Positions 16,939 to 26,314 of a stretch of DNA of 64,000 nucleotides are shown in pieces. Source of the stretch: Micromonospora cathayae (GTDB lineage Bacteria > Actinomycetota > Actinomycetes > Mycobacteriales > Micromonosporaceae). A program made the position numbers and the translations under genes. The notes beneath the pieces are model-generated. The model was not told the origin of the DNA. It ran no database searches and was given only the letters and a program-made list of their open reading frames with translations. How positions within the stretch are numbered: the first letter of the stretch is position 1; each line of letters begins with the position of its first letter. The DNA lies in assembly GCF_028993575.1 (NCBI RefSeq), contig NZ_CP118615.1:992001-1056000 (forward strand), written 5' to 3'.

Positions 16939-19395
16939 GTGACCTGGATGCGGAAACGTGACCACAATCTGCTGACCAACGCCGCATCACTACTGATCTG
17001 CGGCCTGCTGGCCGGGGTGGTGGTGGCGGCCGCGGCATTCCCCGCGGTGGCGATGTCCGGGCTGGCCGCCAAGGCGGGCGCCGAGACGGTCGGCAAGCTG
17101 CCCCCGGACCTGACCGTCAAGCGGGCCCCGCAGATCAGCTACATCCTGGCCAGCGACGGCAAGACCCCGCTGGCCACCATGTACGACGAGAACCGCAAGG
17201 ACGTGAAGCTCAAGGACGTCGCGCCGGTCATGCGGCAGGCCATCGTCGCCGCCGAGGACCACCAGTTCTACAAGCACAACGGCGTCGACTTCAAGGGTGT
17301 CGCCCGCGCGTTCGTCAACAACAGCTCCGGGGCCGCCTCGCAGCAGGGTGCCTCGACGCTCACCATGCAGTACGTCCGGCTGGCCATCGCCTACTCGGCG
17401 AGCCACCCGGCCGACGTGGTCGCCGCGACCGAGGACACCAGCGCCCGCAAGATCCGTGAGATGCAGTACGCCGTCCAGGTGGAGAAGAAGTTCTCCAAGG
17501 ACGAGATCATGGAGCGCTACCTCAACATCGCCGCCTTCGGCAACGGCGCGTACGGCATCTTCGCGGCCAGCCAGGTCTACTTCAACAAGACGCCGGCCAA
17601 GCTCACCATCGACGAGGCCGCCATGCTGGCCGGCATGGTGAAGGCGCCGACCAGCTTCGACCCGACCACCCCGAGCGGCTACCCGCTCGCCGTCGACCGG
17701 CGCAACTACGTCATCAACAACATGGTGAAGACCGGGGCGATCACCCAGGCCGAGGCGGACAAGGCCAAGGCGGTCAAGCTGACCGTCAAGGGCAAGCGCG
17801 CGCCGAACGGCTGCGTGCAGACCAAGGTGAACAGCTGGGGCTTCTTCTGCGACTACTTCTACCGCTGGTGGCTCCAGCAGGAGGAGTTCGGCTCCACCAC
17901 GTACGACCGGGAGCGGCGGCTCAAGAGCGGCGGCTACACCATCGTGACCACCCTCGACGTGCAGGCGCAGAAGGGCGCGGACAAGGCGGTCCGCAAGGCC
18001 AAGCCGATCACCAGCAAGGAAGCCGCGATGGTCGCGGTGGTCGAGCCGGGCAGCGGCCGGGTCCGGGCCATGGCGGTCAACCGGAACTTCAAGCTGGACG
18101 ACCCGAACAAGCCGACCAACAAGAAACACAGCGACCCGGTGCAGCGCCGCAAGGGCAAGCTCGGCAACTACCCGAACACGGTGAACCCGCTGCTCAGCGG
18201 TGGTGACGGCATCACCGGTTACCAGGCCGGCTCGACGTTCAAGATCTTCACCATCGTGGCCGCGCTGGAGAAGGGCATCCCGCTCCAGTACACGATCAAC
18301 TCGCCGAAGCAGTTCAAGTCGGAGTACATCATCCAGCGCGGCTCACCGGCCGCCTGCCCCGGCACGCACTTCTACTGCCCGACCAACTCCGTGGAGAGCA
18401 TGGCCGGCCCGCACAACATGTGGAGCGCCTTCGGCCGCTCGGTGAACACCTACTTCGTCCCGCTCCAGCAGCAGGTCGGCGCGAAGAACGTGATCAAGGC
18501 GGCGCAGAAGCTCGGCATCACCTTCCGGGCCCAGGAGGACCTCAACCTCTCCGCCACCGACGACGCCGCCAACCAGTGGGGCGCGTTCACCCTCGGTGTC
18601 TCGCAGACCACCCCGCTGGATCTGGCCAACGCGTACGCCACCCTGGGCGCCGACGGCAAGTACTGCGAGCCGATCCCGGTCCAGAAGATCACCGGCCCGG
18701 ACAACAAGACCCTGGACGTCGCCAACCCGCGCTGCAAGCAGGTGATCAGCACCGAGGTGGCCCGCGCCGCCGTGGACGCCGCCCGCTGCCCGCTGGGTGA
18801 CCGCTCCTCGACCACCAAGTGCACCGGCGCCACCGCACCCAACGTGAAGGGCATCGTGGACGCGCCGGTCGCCGGCAAGTCCGGCACCACCGACTCGGAG
18901 AAGACCGCGTCGCTGGTCGCGATGACCAAGCAGTACGCGGTGGCCGGCATCATGGCCGACCCGGACTGGCCGCAGACCAACGTCAAGATGAAGCACGGCG
19001 AGAAGGACGGCATCAACCCGCCGGTGTACGAGACGCTCCGGGACGCCATGAAGGGCAAGGAGCGGATCAACTTCACCCCGCCCAAGGGCAAGATCGTCGA
19101 AGGTGACCAGCGGAGCATCCCCCGGGTCCGGTGCGAGTCGGTCGACACCGCCCGCAACCGCCTGAAGGGCGCCGGGTTCGAGGTCGTCGTCAGCGACGTC
19201 AAGGTCTCCTCGAACTGCCCGGCGGGCAGCGTCGCCGGCACCAGCCCGGATGGCCGCACCATCAAGGGCGGGGTGGTCACCATCCAGCTCAGCGACGGTT
19301 CCGGCGGCGGGGCGCCCGGTGACAGCGAGGGTGGCACGCCACCCGCCAACGGGCCGGGCAACCGCCCGCCCAACGGTCCGGGCCGCCCCGGCTGA
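16939..19395 (+). CDS. bifunctional penicillin-binding protein with PASTA domain (PonA2-like)
   Basis: This class A PBP of 818 residues has a cytoplasmic tail and one membrane anchor (about 13-38). A GT51 glycosyltransferase domain follows, with AAEDHQFYKHNGVDFKGVAR (catalytic Glu106). The transpeptidase domain has SxxK in AGSTFKIF, SVN in GRSVNTYF and KSGT in VAGKSGTTDS. A single PASTA domain and a Gly/Pro-rich tail follow. It polymerises and cross-links peptidoglycan outside the membrane. M. tuberculosis PonA2 (Rv3682) has the same architecture and neighbours. The GTG at 16939 lies six bases after TACCCT, so the mRNA may be leaderless; an ATG lies at 16948. Confidence 0.93.
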   Translation: MTWMRKRDHNLLTNAASLLICGLLAGVVVAAAAFPAVAMSGLAAKAGAETVGKLPPDLTVKRAPQISYILASDGKTPLATMYDENRKDVKLKDVAPVMRQAIVAAEDHQFYKHNGVDFKGVARAFVNNSSGAASQQGASTLTMQYVRLAIAYSASHPADVVAATEDTSARKIREMQYAVQVEKKFSKDEIMERYLNIAAFGNGAYGIFAASQVYFNKTPAKLTIDEAAMLAGMVKAPTSFDPTTPSGYPLAVDRRNYVINNMVKTGAITQAEADKAKAVKLTVKGKRAPNGCVQTKVNSWGFFCDYFYRWWLQQEEFGSTTYDRERRLKSGGYTIVTTLDVQAQKGADKAVRKAKPITSKEAAMVAVVEPGSGRVRAMAVNRNFKLDDPNKPTNKKHSDPVQRRKGKLGNYPNTVNPLLSGGDGITGYQAGSTFKIFTIVAALEKGIPLQYTINSPKQFKSEYIIQRGSPAACPGTHFYCPTNSVESMAGPHNMWSAFGRSVNTYFVPLQQQVGAKNVIKAAQKLGITFRAQEDLNLSATDDAANQWGAFTLGVSQTTPLDLANAYATLGADGKYCEPIPVQKITGPDNKTLDVANPRCKQVISTEVARAAVDAARCPLGDRSSTTKCTGATAPNVKGIVDAPVAGKSGTTDSEKTASLVAMTKQYAVAGIMADPDWPQTNVKMKHGEKDGINPPVYETLRDAMKGKERINFTPPKGKIVEGDQRSIPRVRCESVDTARNRLKGAGFEVVVSDVKVSSNCPAGSVAGTSPDGRTIKGGVVTIQLSDGSGGGAPGDSEGGTPPANGPGNRPPNGPGRPG

Positions 19396-19423
19396 GTGGG
19401 CGACTGAACCCCGGTAGACAACG

Positions 19424-19459
19424 AAAGGCCGGACATCCCGCAGCGGATGTCCGGCCTTT
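19424..19459. terminator. bidirectional hairpin terminator
   Basis: A perfect 15-bp stem (AAAGGCCGGACATCC at 19424-19438 pairing with 19445-19459) with a six-base loop lies between the convergent PBP and GatB/YqeY genes. The flanking AAA/TTT gives it a T-run on both strands. Confidence 0.9.
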
Positions 19460-19490
19460 CGGCTGTCTCGACCCTTTCGGCTGTCTCGAC
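19455..19490. repeat. 18-bp tandem direct repeat
   Basis: CCTTTCGGCTGTCTCGAC occurs twice back to back (19455-19472 and 19473-19490). The first copy overlaps the end of the terminator stem. It looks like a slippage duplication. Confidence 0.9.
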
Positions 19491-19520
19491 CCAGAGCGAC
19501 GCCGACGGTACGACGGCTGC

Positions 19521-19976
19521 TCAGGCCCCCAGCTGGCGACGTACCTCGGCGGCCACCCGGCCACCCTCGGCCCGGCCGGCTACCGCGGCCTGGGCCGCCT
19601 TCATGGCCGGGCCCATCTGCCCCTTGCCGCTGAACCCACCCGCGGCGAGCGCCCCGCCGACCAGCTCGGCCAGCTCGGCGTCGGAGAGCTGCTTCGGCAG
19701 GTACCGCTCCAGTACCTCGCCCTCGGCGGTCTCCTTGGCCGCCTGCTCGGCCCGGCCGGCGTCGGCGAAGGCGGTCGCCGACTCGCGGCGCTTCTTCGCC
19801 TCCTTGGTCAGCACGGCCAGCACCTCGTCATCGGAGAGCTCCCGCTTGGCCTTGCCGGCGACCTCGGCGTTCCCGACAGCGGCCAGGGCCATCCGCAGGG
19901 TGGAGGTGGTCAACTCGTCGCGGGCCTTGAGGGCGGCCCGCATGTCGGTGGTCAGGCGGTCCTTAAGCGTGCTCAT
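19521..19976 (-). CDS. GatB/YqeY domain protein
   Basis: The 151-residue protein begins STLKDRLTTDMRAALKARD and continues with TLRMALAAVGNAEV and YLPKQLSDAELAELV, the typical YqeY pattern. The domain is related to the C-terminal tRNA-binding part of GatB, the amidotransferase subunit that makes Gln-tRNA and Asn-tRNA. Free-standing YqeY proteins have no settled role. The ATG at 19976 is divergent from the metallophosphoesterase gene, with only 25 bases between the two starts, so the promoters must overlap. Confidence 0.9.
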   Translation of the reverse strand: MSTLKDRLTTDMRAALKARDELTTSTLRMALAAVGNAEVAGKAKRELSDDEVLAVLTKEAKKRRESATAFADAGRAEQAAKETAEGEVLERYLPKQLSDAELAELVGGALAAGGFSGKGQMGPAMKAAQAAVAGRAEGGRVAAEVRRQLGA

Positions 19977-20001
19977 GTCCGGTGAAACTACCCTGATCCC
20001 C

Positions 20002-20895
20002 ATGCGAAAGCGCACACTATTCCGGCTCGCGGCCTCCACCGCCGCCCTCGGCGCGGCCACCCTGGCGTACGCCTCACTCGTCGAACGCAACCTGTTCACC
20101 CTGCGCCGGTACGACGTGCCGGTGCTGCCGGCCGACGCCGAACCGCTGCGCATCCTGCACCTGTCCGACCTGCACATGACCCCCGGCCAGGAGCGCAAGC
20201 AGCGCTGGGTGGCCTCGCTGGTCGCCCTCGACCCGGACCTGGTGGTGGTCACCGGGGACAACATGGCCCACCCCGGAGCGGTGCCCGGGGTGCTGCGCGC
20301 CCTCCAGCCGCTGTTCGACTTCCCCGGCGTCTTCGTGTTCGGCTCCAACGACTACACCGGCCCGGTCTGGAAGAACCCGCTCAGCTACTTCCTGCCCGAC
20401 CGGGAGTACCGGGAAGGCGTGGAGCTGCCGTACGAGGAGCTGCGCTCGGTGTTCACCGGAGCCGGCTGGGCCGACCTGAACAACGCCCGCACCACCGTCA
20501 AGGCCGGCGGCCGGATGATCGAGGTGGTCGGGGTGGACGACCCGCACATCGCCCGGGACGACTACGAATCCGTGGCCGGCCCGGTCGCCGAGACCGCCGA
20601 CCTCGCCATCGCCCTGGCCCACTCCCCCGAGCCCCGCCTGCTGGACGAGATGGCCGCCGACGGCTTCGAACTGCTGCTGGCCGGACACACCCACGGCGGG
20701 CAGGTCTGCGTACCGGGGGTCGGGGCGCTGGTCACCAACTGCGAGCTGCCCCGGTCCATGGCGAAGGGCCTACACCGCTGGCCGGGCTCGGACGCCTGGC
20801 TGCACGTCTCCGCCGGACTCGGCACCCACCCCACCGCCCCGGTCCGGTTCGCCTGCCGCCCGGAGGCCAGCATCCTGACCCTGATCCCCCGCTGA
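20002..20895 (+). CDS. metallophosphoesterase (Rv3683-like)
   Basis: The 297-residue protein has a short N-terminal hydrophobic segment (about 9-24) followed by the calcineurin-like phosphoesterase motifs: [26 protein letters not shown] (in place of the usual GNHD), and [12 protein letters not shown] at the C-terminal metal site. It probably acts at the membrane on phosphodiester or phospholipid substrates; relatives include YkuE/LpxH-like enzymes. The ATG follows TACCCT (19989-19994) by seven bases, again a leaderless layout. It completes the conserved whiB4-ponA2 locus. Confidence 0.88.
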   Translation: MRKRTLFRLAASTAALGAATLAYASLVERNLFTLRRYDVPVLPADAEPLRILHLSDLHMTPGQERKQRWVASLVALDPDLVVVTGDNMAHPGAVPGVLRALQPLFDFPGVFVFGSNDYTGPVWKNPLSYFLPDREYREGVELPYEELRSVFTGAGWADLNNARTTVKAGGRMIEVVGVDDPHIARDDYESVAGPVAETADLAIALAHSPEPRLLDEMAADGFELLLAGHTHGGQVCVPGVGALVTNCELPRSMAKGLHRWPGSDAWLHVSAGLGTHPTAPVRFACRPEASILTLIPR

Positions 20896-20967
20896 CCTGC
20901 CCCCGGACGGGGCGGGGGTACCGAGTTGGACCCCCGGGGCGGGTGGGCTAGTATTTGTCCGCACGCC

Positions 20968-21045
<78 letters not shown>

Positions 21046-21050
21046 GGTAA

Positions 21051-21081
21051 GAGGGCACATCCGATAGATGGATGTGCCCTC
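21051..21081 (+). terminator. hairpin terminator after tRNA-Pro
   Basis: A 12-bp perfect stem (GAGGGCACATCC at 21051-21062 pairing with 21070-21081) with a seven-base loop lies five bases after the tRNA. Confidence 0.85.
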
Positions 21082-21177
21082 AGTGCATTCACGGCGGATT
21101 AGCGTCGGTTGGAGCAGGCTTCGCTTCCCCGGCGGCGGGGCAGCGGTCCTTCCGACCCGTCTGCGACGATCGCCACC

Positions 21178-21471
21178 GTGTCTAGGAGCCGGGCGGCCCT
21201 GCTCGTCGGAGGGTTCTTCGTAGTCGCGGCAACGGTGGTGAGTTGTTGCGCCCAGCGTCTGCGGGTCGTTCCGCCACGGTTGTCGACAGCCACGAGAACC
21301 AGCTGGGGGAACGAGGTCTGTCCCGAGTGCGGGCATTCACCGCAGGTCCATCCGACGCCGGACGGTGGGAGCCTGTCCATCTGCGCGGCCTGCATCCACG
21401 AGGAGGACGCTGGGTTACGCGATGTCGGGGCCATGTGCACGAGAGTCTTTCCCGACATCGTGGGCGGGTAG
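21178..21471 (+). CDS. small membrane-anchored zinc-ribbon-like protein
   Basis: This 97-residue predicted protein is unrecognised. From the GTG at 21178 it has a hydrophobic segment ([17 protein letters not shown]) followed by CC, then a Cys-rich part with [12 protein letters not shown] and [12 protein letters not shown]. The two CxxC pairs look like a zinc ribbon. GACGAT lies seven bases before the GTG, a leaderless layout. Long antisense frames overlap this region but show no domain-like features. Confidence is moderate because the codon pattern is less clear than in the neighbours. Confidence 0.5.
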   Translation: MSRSRAALLVGGFFVVAATVVSCCAQRLRVVPPRLSTATRTSWGNEVCPECGHSPQVHPTPDGGSLSICAACIHEEDAGLRDVGAMCTRVFPDIVGG

Positions 21472-21520
21472 GGAGAGAACCTTCCACGTTCGCCTCTATA
21501 GCCCTACCGGCGATGCGCAG

Positions 21521-22096
21521 CTACTGCGGTTTCGGGGGTGGGGTGAGCCAGGTGAGGGGCTGTCCGGTGAGTGCGGCGTCGGCCAGGCGGTGCGCCGAGG
21601 TGGTCTTGAGTGCGGCGCGGGAACTGTCGATCCAGCGTTGGACGTTGTCGATGCCCTGGTGGCGGTACTCGACGGCTTGGACGAGGCATTCGAGTTTGTC
21701 GGCGTCACGGGCGACGATGGCCTCAAGGGTTTCGCCGGCTTCGTATTCCGCGACGGCGACGGTGATGGTGTCGGCGACGGTAGGTGGGCAGCCGGCGACC
21801 TGGTCTTCGGTGATGGTGGTGTTGGGCGCGGCGGTTAGGTAGCGCTTTGCTATGTGGGGAATGTCGGTGGTCCGGGTCTCCTGCGTGTCGTGCAGGACGC
21901 AGAGCATCGTCACCCGGGCGGGGTCGGCCCCTTCCATGGCGGCGAGGATCATCCCGATCAGAGCGGTGCGGTGGGAGTGCTCGGCGATGGACTCGGGGTG
22001 CTTGACCCCGGCGAACCACCAGCCGGTACGGGCGGCGCGTTTGAGAACGCCGGCCTCGAAGATGAACCTCATCGCGGCGTCGTGGTCGTCGCTCAT
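21521..22096 (-). CDS. HD-domain hydrolase (HDDC2/YfbR type)
   Basis: The 191-residue protein has the HD-domain metal motifs in order: HPESIAEHSHRTALIGM, CVLHDTQE and VARDADKLECLVQAVEY. This arrangement matches the YfbR/HDDC2 family, several of which are 5'-deoxynucleotidases acting on dNMPs. The start MSDDHDAAMRFIFEAGVLKRAARTGW is typical. It is divergent from the XRE regulator at 22388. A nucleotide-phosphate substrate is inferred from the family. Confidence 0.85.
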   Translation of the reverse strand: MSDDHDAAMRFIFEAGVLKRAARTGWWFAGVKHPESIAEHSHRTALIGMILAAMEGADPARVTMLCVLHDTQETRTTDIPHIAKRYLTAAPNTTITEDQVAGCPPTVADTITVAVAEYEAGETLEAIVARDADKLECLVQAVEYRHQGIDNVQRWIDSSRAALKTTSAHRLADAALTGQPLTWLTPPPKPQ

Positions 22097-22387
22097 CTGC
22101 CCGTCCCTGTGCCGGTGACTCCTTCTGCCCGAAGGCTGTAGACGATAGAGGTTAGTTCCTACCGGGACTGGGTGTGGTGCTCCCGGATGTGGTCACCGAC
22201 CCGGCCTGCCCGATCAGGCCACGAACGGTCGGCGGCACATCGTGCGACCGATCATCTGACACTGACGGCCATACCAGGCAGCAGTGGCGGTCGTTACGGT
22301 GAAAGCCTGACCGATGTACCTTCCGTAGTGGCTGTTCACAGCCGAGAGCTGGAGCGCGTTCCTTCCTCCTACACCGGGAGCGTGGTC

Positions 22388-23551
22388 GTGTCGCACGTCG
22401 ATCCGCGTTTCGGGGCTCAGTTACGGGCTCTTCGTGCCGACCGGGGTCTGTCGCTGCGGGCACTCGGGCAGCTCGCGCATCGGGGCAAGAGCCACCTGCA
22501 CGACCTGGAGACCGGTGCCAAGGCTCCGACGCCCGAGACGGCCCGGCATCTCGATGATGTTCTTCAGGCCGGTGGTGTGCTCGTACGGCTCGTCGGGCAG
22601 CCGGTCGACCACCACGCCGAGGCCGACGACCTGGTTGCCCGGGTACGCGCCAGCGATGTGAGCGCCGAGACGCTGACCCGGATCGAGGCAGGTGTGGACG
22701 ATCTGGCGAGCGCGTACGCGACCACGCGGCCGGTGGACCTGTTGCCGATGGTCCGGAGGCATCTGGCGTACGTGGGCCGGCTGCTCGACGGTCGGGGCAC
22801 GCTGGCGCAGCGGCGGCGTCTGATCGTTGCCGGCGGCTGGTTGACCCTGCTACGGGCGACGGTGCATATCGACCTTCAACAGCGTTCGGCAGCCGGCGCG
22901 CACCTGATCGCGGCCGCCAAGCTCGCCGAGCACGGCGAACATCCGGAGATCCGGGCGTGGTGTCTGGAAACCCGGGCGTGGGACCGGCTCGTCCAGGGCG
23001 AGCACCGGCAGGCGGTCGATCTCTCTCAGCAGGCCCAGCGGGTGGCACCCCGGGGAAGCTCGGCGCATATCCAGGCCACCGCCCAGGAGGCGAGGGTATG
23101 GGCCCGGCTGGGTGACGTTCGGCGGACCCGCGACGCGCTGGACCGCCTGGACCGGTTGACCGCGAACCTGCCCGTGCCGGCGCGCGCCGAACACCATTAC
23201 CGGTACGACCCGACGAAGGCGTTGGCGTACACGGCGACGACGCTGTCGTGGGCGGGCGACCCGGCTGCCGAGCAGGTTGCCCGGGTCGCGTTGACCGAGT
23301 TGGATCCGCACGGTGACGGGGGTGACCGGCCTCGGCGGTCTGCTTCTGCCCGCCTCGACCTGGCGCTGGCATTGGTCGCCGTCGGCCGGTTGGACGAAGC
23401 CAGCGCGGTTGCGGTCGAAGCAATCCGCTCCGGGCGGGTGGCCTCGTCGAACTGGTGGCGGGCCCGGGAGGTGCTCCGGCGGGTCGAGCAGACGGACGCG
23501 GCAGAGGCAGCTGCGCTGCGTGAGGTGTACGAGGCACACCGGCCCGCCTGA
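22388..23551 (+). CDS. XRE-family regulator with TPR-like C-terminus
   Basis: The 387-residue protein begins with a helix-turn-helix domain (FGAQLRALRADRGLSLRALG, then GKSHLHDLETGAKAPTPETA). About 300 residues of helical TPR-like repeats follow. Such actinobacterial regulators often sense peptides or other ligands through the repeats, by analogy with the RRNPP group; this is inference. The GTG at 22388 has GGGAG upstream; a GTG at 22382 is also possible. It is divergent from the HD hydrolase and upstream of a second XRE module. Confidence 0.75.
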   Translation: MSHVDPRFGAQLRALRADRGLSLRALGQLAHRGKSHLHDLETGAKAPTPETARHLDDVLQAGGVLVRLVGQPVDHHAEADDLVARVRASDVSAETLTRIEAGVDDLASAYATTRPVDLLPMVRRHLAYVGRLLDGRGTLAQRRRLIVAGGWLTLLRATVHIDLQQRSAAGAHLIAAAKLAEHGEHPEIRAWCLETRAWDRLVQGEHRQAVDLSQQAQRVAPRGSSAHIQATAQEARVWARLGDVRRTRDALDRLDRLTANLPVPARAEHHYRYDPTKALAYTATTLSWAGDPAAEQVARVALTELDPHGDGGDRPRRSASARLDLALALVAVGRLDEASAVAVEAIRSGRVASSNWWRAREVLRRVEQTDAAEAAALREVYEAHRPA

Positions 23552-23748
23552 CAGCGGACAACACACCCCACCAGCGGACACCAGCCGCCTTTCGGTAATC
23601 ACCAGGTCACTCGATGCTGTGGTCGAGGGCGGGGCCGGCGCGAAGCGGCCGGCAACGGACATGGCCGTGACCCGCTCGGAGCCGGGCGCGGCGGTGTCGA
23701 TCCTTCCCCGAACAGCACGCCGTCGCGCCCCTACCAGCGGAGGTGGGG

Positions 23749-23916
23749 ATGGGCGACGATGCGGCGGCCGGGAGCCGAGGCGAGCAGATCCAGCAGGCGG
23801 AACGGGAAGCCGCGAAGCAACGCCTGCTCTCGTTGGCCGAGGCGGAGCGGATACCGGTCGAGGAGACCACCCGGGCTATCCCTGACCGGCGGTGGCGGCG
23901 ACGTGCCGGGGACTGA
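23749..23916 (+). CDS. small helical protein upstream of XRE regulator
   Basis: This 55-residue frame is translationally well placed. Its ATG follows GGAGG by six bases, and its stop overlaps the start of the next gene by 14 bases. The sequence starts MGDDAAAGSRGEQIQQAERE and is rich in Ala, Glu, Gln and Arg, so it should form a long helix, with a basic end RRWRRRAGD. I know no family. A helical partner also precedes the paralogous regulator at 58.6-59.8 kb. Confidence 0.6.
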   Translation: MGDDAAAGSRGEQIQQAEREAAKQRLLSLAEAERIPVEETTRAIPDRRWRRRAGD

Positions 23917-25102
23917 CCTGCCGATCGGTCGGCGGGTGGCGTACTGGCGGGGTCGGCGGAAACTGTCCCAGCAGATGTTCGCCGACCGGCTCGGCAAGTC
24001 GAAGAGCTGGGTGGACAAGGTCGAACGTGGTGTCCGGAAACTCGACAAGCTGTCCACGCTCCAGGAGATCGCCACCGTGCTGCGTATCGACCCGGCGGTC
24101 CTGCTGGGCCGGGATGTGCAGCCCGCCGAGGCGACCGGACGCACCGAGGGCGTCGATCGGATCCGGGCGGCGCTGTCCCGGTACGAGATCCCGCTCGGTA
24201 GGCCGGCGGGCCGCCGGCCGGTGTTGCCGGTGGACGGGATGCTCCGCGAGGTCGGGCATGCCTGGACGACGTTCCAGCATGCCCGCTACCAGCAGCTCGT
24301 CGGCCTGGCCCCGGGCCTGCTGACCGACGCGCAACGCACCCACGCCCACCAGCCCGGCCCTGGCCGGGTGCCGCTGGTCGAGGCGTACCGGATCGCCGCG
24401 TCGCTGCTGGTCAAGCTCGGCGACGCCGAGCTGGCCTGGCTGGCCGCCGACCGGGCGATGCTGCACGCCACCGGGGACCGCGAGCTGGTCGCCGCCGCAG
24501 CCGTGCAGCTCGGCCAGGTGTTGCGTGCCGCCGGCCGGGCCCGGGAGGCGCGGTCGGTGCTGCGGGTCGCCGCGTACCGGATCGCCCCACCGGTGATCGG
24601 GTACGGCACGGCGGCCGAGCTGTCGCTGTGCGGCACCCTGCTCGTCCAGGCCGCCCTGGCGGCGGCACAGGACGGGGACGAACCCTCCGCCGCCGAACTG
24701 ATCGACGAGGCCGCCGAGCTGGCCGAACAGGTCGGGGACGGGCACGACCACTACCGGACCGGGTTCGGACCCGCCGCCGTCGAGCTGGCCCGCACCGCCG
24801 CTACCGTCGAATGCGGCGACGCCCGTGCCGCGATCGGCTGGCACGAGAAGGCGACCGGGCGGGCCGGCTGGCGGTGGCTGGCCGCCGAGCACCGGGCCGC
24901 GCACCTGCTCGACGCCGCCCGCGCCTACCTGCACGCCGACGACCCGGCGAGCGCCGCCCGGGTGCTGCTCGATGCCCAGCGCACCGCGCCCGCCGAGGTC
25001 CGGCACCGGCCCGTCGCCCGGGACCTTCTCGCCCAGCTCGCCGACGACCCGTACGCCCCGACCACGATCACGCAGCTGGCCGTCGCCCTGGGCGTGGGCT
25101 GA
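23903..25102 (+). CDS. XRE-family regulator with TPR-like C-terminus, paralogue A
   Basis: The 399-residue protein starts with LPIGRRVAYWRGRRKLSQQM and ADRLGKSKSWVDKVERGVR, an XRE helix-turn-helix. A linker RIRAALSRYEIPL and TPR-like repeats follow, including LGDAELAWLAADRAM and GDGHDHYRTGFGPAAVELAR. The protein encoded at 58575-59789 shares these segments almost word for word, so the two are paralogues. The GTG at 23903 overlaps the 55-codon gene, and another small gene follows three bases after the stop, so the three form an operon. Confidence 0.85.
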   Translation: MPGTDLPIGRRVAYWRGRRKLSQQMFADRLGKSKSWVDKVERGVRKLDKLSTLQEIATVLRIDPAVLLGRDVQPAEATGRTEGVDRIRAALSRYEIPLGRPAGRRPVLPVDGMLREVGHAWTTFQHARYQQLVGLAPGLLTDAQRTHAHQPGPGRVPLVEAYRIAASLLVKLGDAELAWLAADRAMLHATGDRELVAAAAVQLGQVLRAAGRAREARSVLRVAAYRIAPPVIGYGTAAELSLCGTLLVQAALAAAQDGDEPSAAELIDEAAELAEQVGDGHDHYRTGFGPAAVELARTAATVECGDARAAIGWHEKATGRAGWRWLAAEHRAAHLLDAARAYLHADDPASAARVLLDAQRTAPAEVRHRPVARDLLAQLADDPYAPTTITQLAVALGVG

Positions 25103-25105
25103 CCG

Positions 25106-25327
25106 GTGACGGCACCGTTTCTGTCCCTGGCGCAGATCCGTAATCGGCTGATTCTCACCGCCCGTACCGTCCTCCGTCAGCACCGACCCGGCCCCGACGG
25201 CCGCTGTCGCGCGTGCCGTACCCCGGACTGCCGGGTGGCGACCGCTGCCCGCAACGTCCTCCGGGCGGCCGGCGAATCGCCGCAACGCATCGACCCGGAC
25301 CGGGACGGCTCGCAACAGTCCGGGTGA
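25106..25327 (+). CDS. small Cys-containing protein downstream of XRE regulator
   Basis: This 73-residue protein starts at a GTG three bases after the regulator's stop. It has a helical N-terminus (LSLAQIRNRLILTARTVLRQ) and a short cysteine cluster GRCRACRTPDCRVA that could bind a metal. I do not recognise the family. Tight coupling to the regulator gene makes it likely to be real and functionally linked. Confidence 0.65.
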   Translation: MTAPFLSLAQIRNRLILTARTVLRQHRPGPDGRCRACRTPDCRVATAARNVLRAAGESPQRIDPDRDGSQQSG

Positions 25328-25354
25328 CCCTGGCCGGCACACCACAGGGCATGG

Positions 25355-26302
25355 TCACCCACCCGAGGTCTTGCGGAACTGCTCGATCATGGCGGCGTAG
25401 CTGTCGCCGCCGTGGCCTCCGGTCACCGCCCGCTCGGCGAGAACCTTGACGAACCTGGGGAGTTCGGCGTCGACGCCGAGGAACTCGGCCTCGTGGATGA
25501 GGTGGTCCATCGCCGCCACGTGGGTGTCGATGGTGGCGTCGAGGGCCGGGTACCTGCCGCTGTCGATCTGGTCCGCATAGCCGGTCAGCCAGTCGGCCAC
25601 GGTCGCGATCCCCTTGCGTGCGGCCGGGGCGAATGCCGCGGCCGGCACGTGTGCCGTGCCGACCAGGGCTGCGCCGTGCAGGAAGCCGTTCAGCACGTTC
25701 CACATGATCGTCAGGATCGCCATGTCGTACAGCGATGACAGGGCGTGGTCGGCACCGAGGTACGTGGTGGTCCCGCCGAGGATGCGAAGGGTTGGCTCGT
25801 GCCTGTCGAACACCGGCCGCGGCCCGCTGTAGAACAGCAGGGTGTCAGCCGCGCCGATGCCCTGCGGGGTGGCAATGATCACGCCGTCGAGGTAGGAGAT
25901 GCCCCGCCGTTCCGCCCACCGGGCGGTCTCCCGGGCCTGCTGGGAGGTGCCCGAGGTCAGGTTCACGAGCACCCGGCCCGCGAGGACGTCCGCGAGCGGG
26001 TCGAGCAGTTCGTGCACGACCTCGTAGTTGGAGACACAGACGACCACGAGAGGGCTGGCGGCGACGGCGTCGCGGGCCGAGGCCGCGAGGGTCGCGCCAC
26101 GGGCGACGAGTGGTTCGGCCTTCGTCGCCGAGCGGTTCCACACGGTGGTCGGGCGTCCGTCCGCCAGGAACGCTCCGGCCAGCGCCTGGCCCATCAGTCC
26201 CAGGCCGAGGACCGTCACCGGAGCGTGGTCGGCGTCGGATTCCCGCGTCGGCGATTCCTGTACGGCATGCGTATCGGTCGATGAACTGGAAGGTTCAGTC
26301 AT
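25355..26302 (-). CDS. NADP-dependent imine reductase-like oxidoreductase
   Basis: The 315-residue protein has a Rossmann domain with VTVLGLGLMGQALAGAFL and the phosphate-binding WNRSATKAEPLVARGA, as in the beta-hydroxyacid dehydrogenase/imine reductase superfamily. A helical C-terminal dimerisation domain follows. The segment LDGVIIATPQGIGAADTLLF matches the imine reductase/reductive aminase branch. Natural substrates of these enzymes are mostly unknown. The ATG at 26302 is chosen because the coding pattern begins there. It is divergent from a MerR-type regulator across a 50-bp promoter with a palindrome. Confidence 0.82.
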   Translation of the reverse strand: MTEPSSSSTDTHAVQESPTRESDADHAPVTVLGLGLMGQALAGAFLADGRPTTVWNRSATKAEPLVARGATLAASARDAVAASPLVVVCVSNYEVVHELLDPLADVLAGRVLVNLTSGTSQQARETARWAERRGISYLDGVIIATPQGIGAADTLLFYSGPRPVFDRHEPTLRILGGTTTYLGADHALSSLYDMAILTIMWNVLNGFLHGAALVGTAHVPAAAFAPAARKGIATVADWLTGYADQIDSGRYPALDATIDTHVAAMDHLIHEAEFLGVDAELPRFVKVLAERAVTGGHGGDSYAAMIEQFRKTSGG

Positions 26303-26314
26303 GGCCGTAGCATC

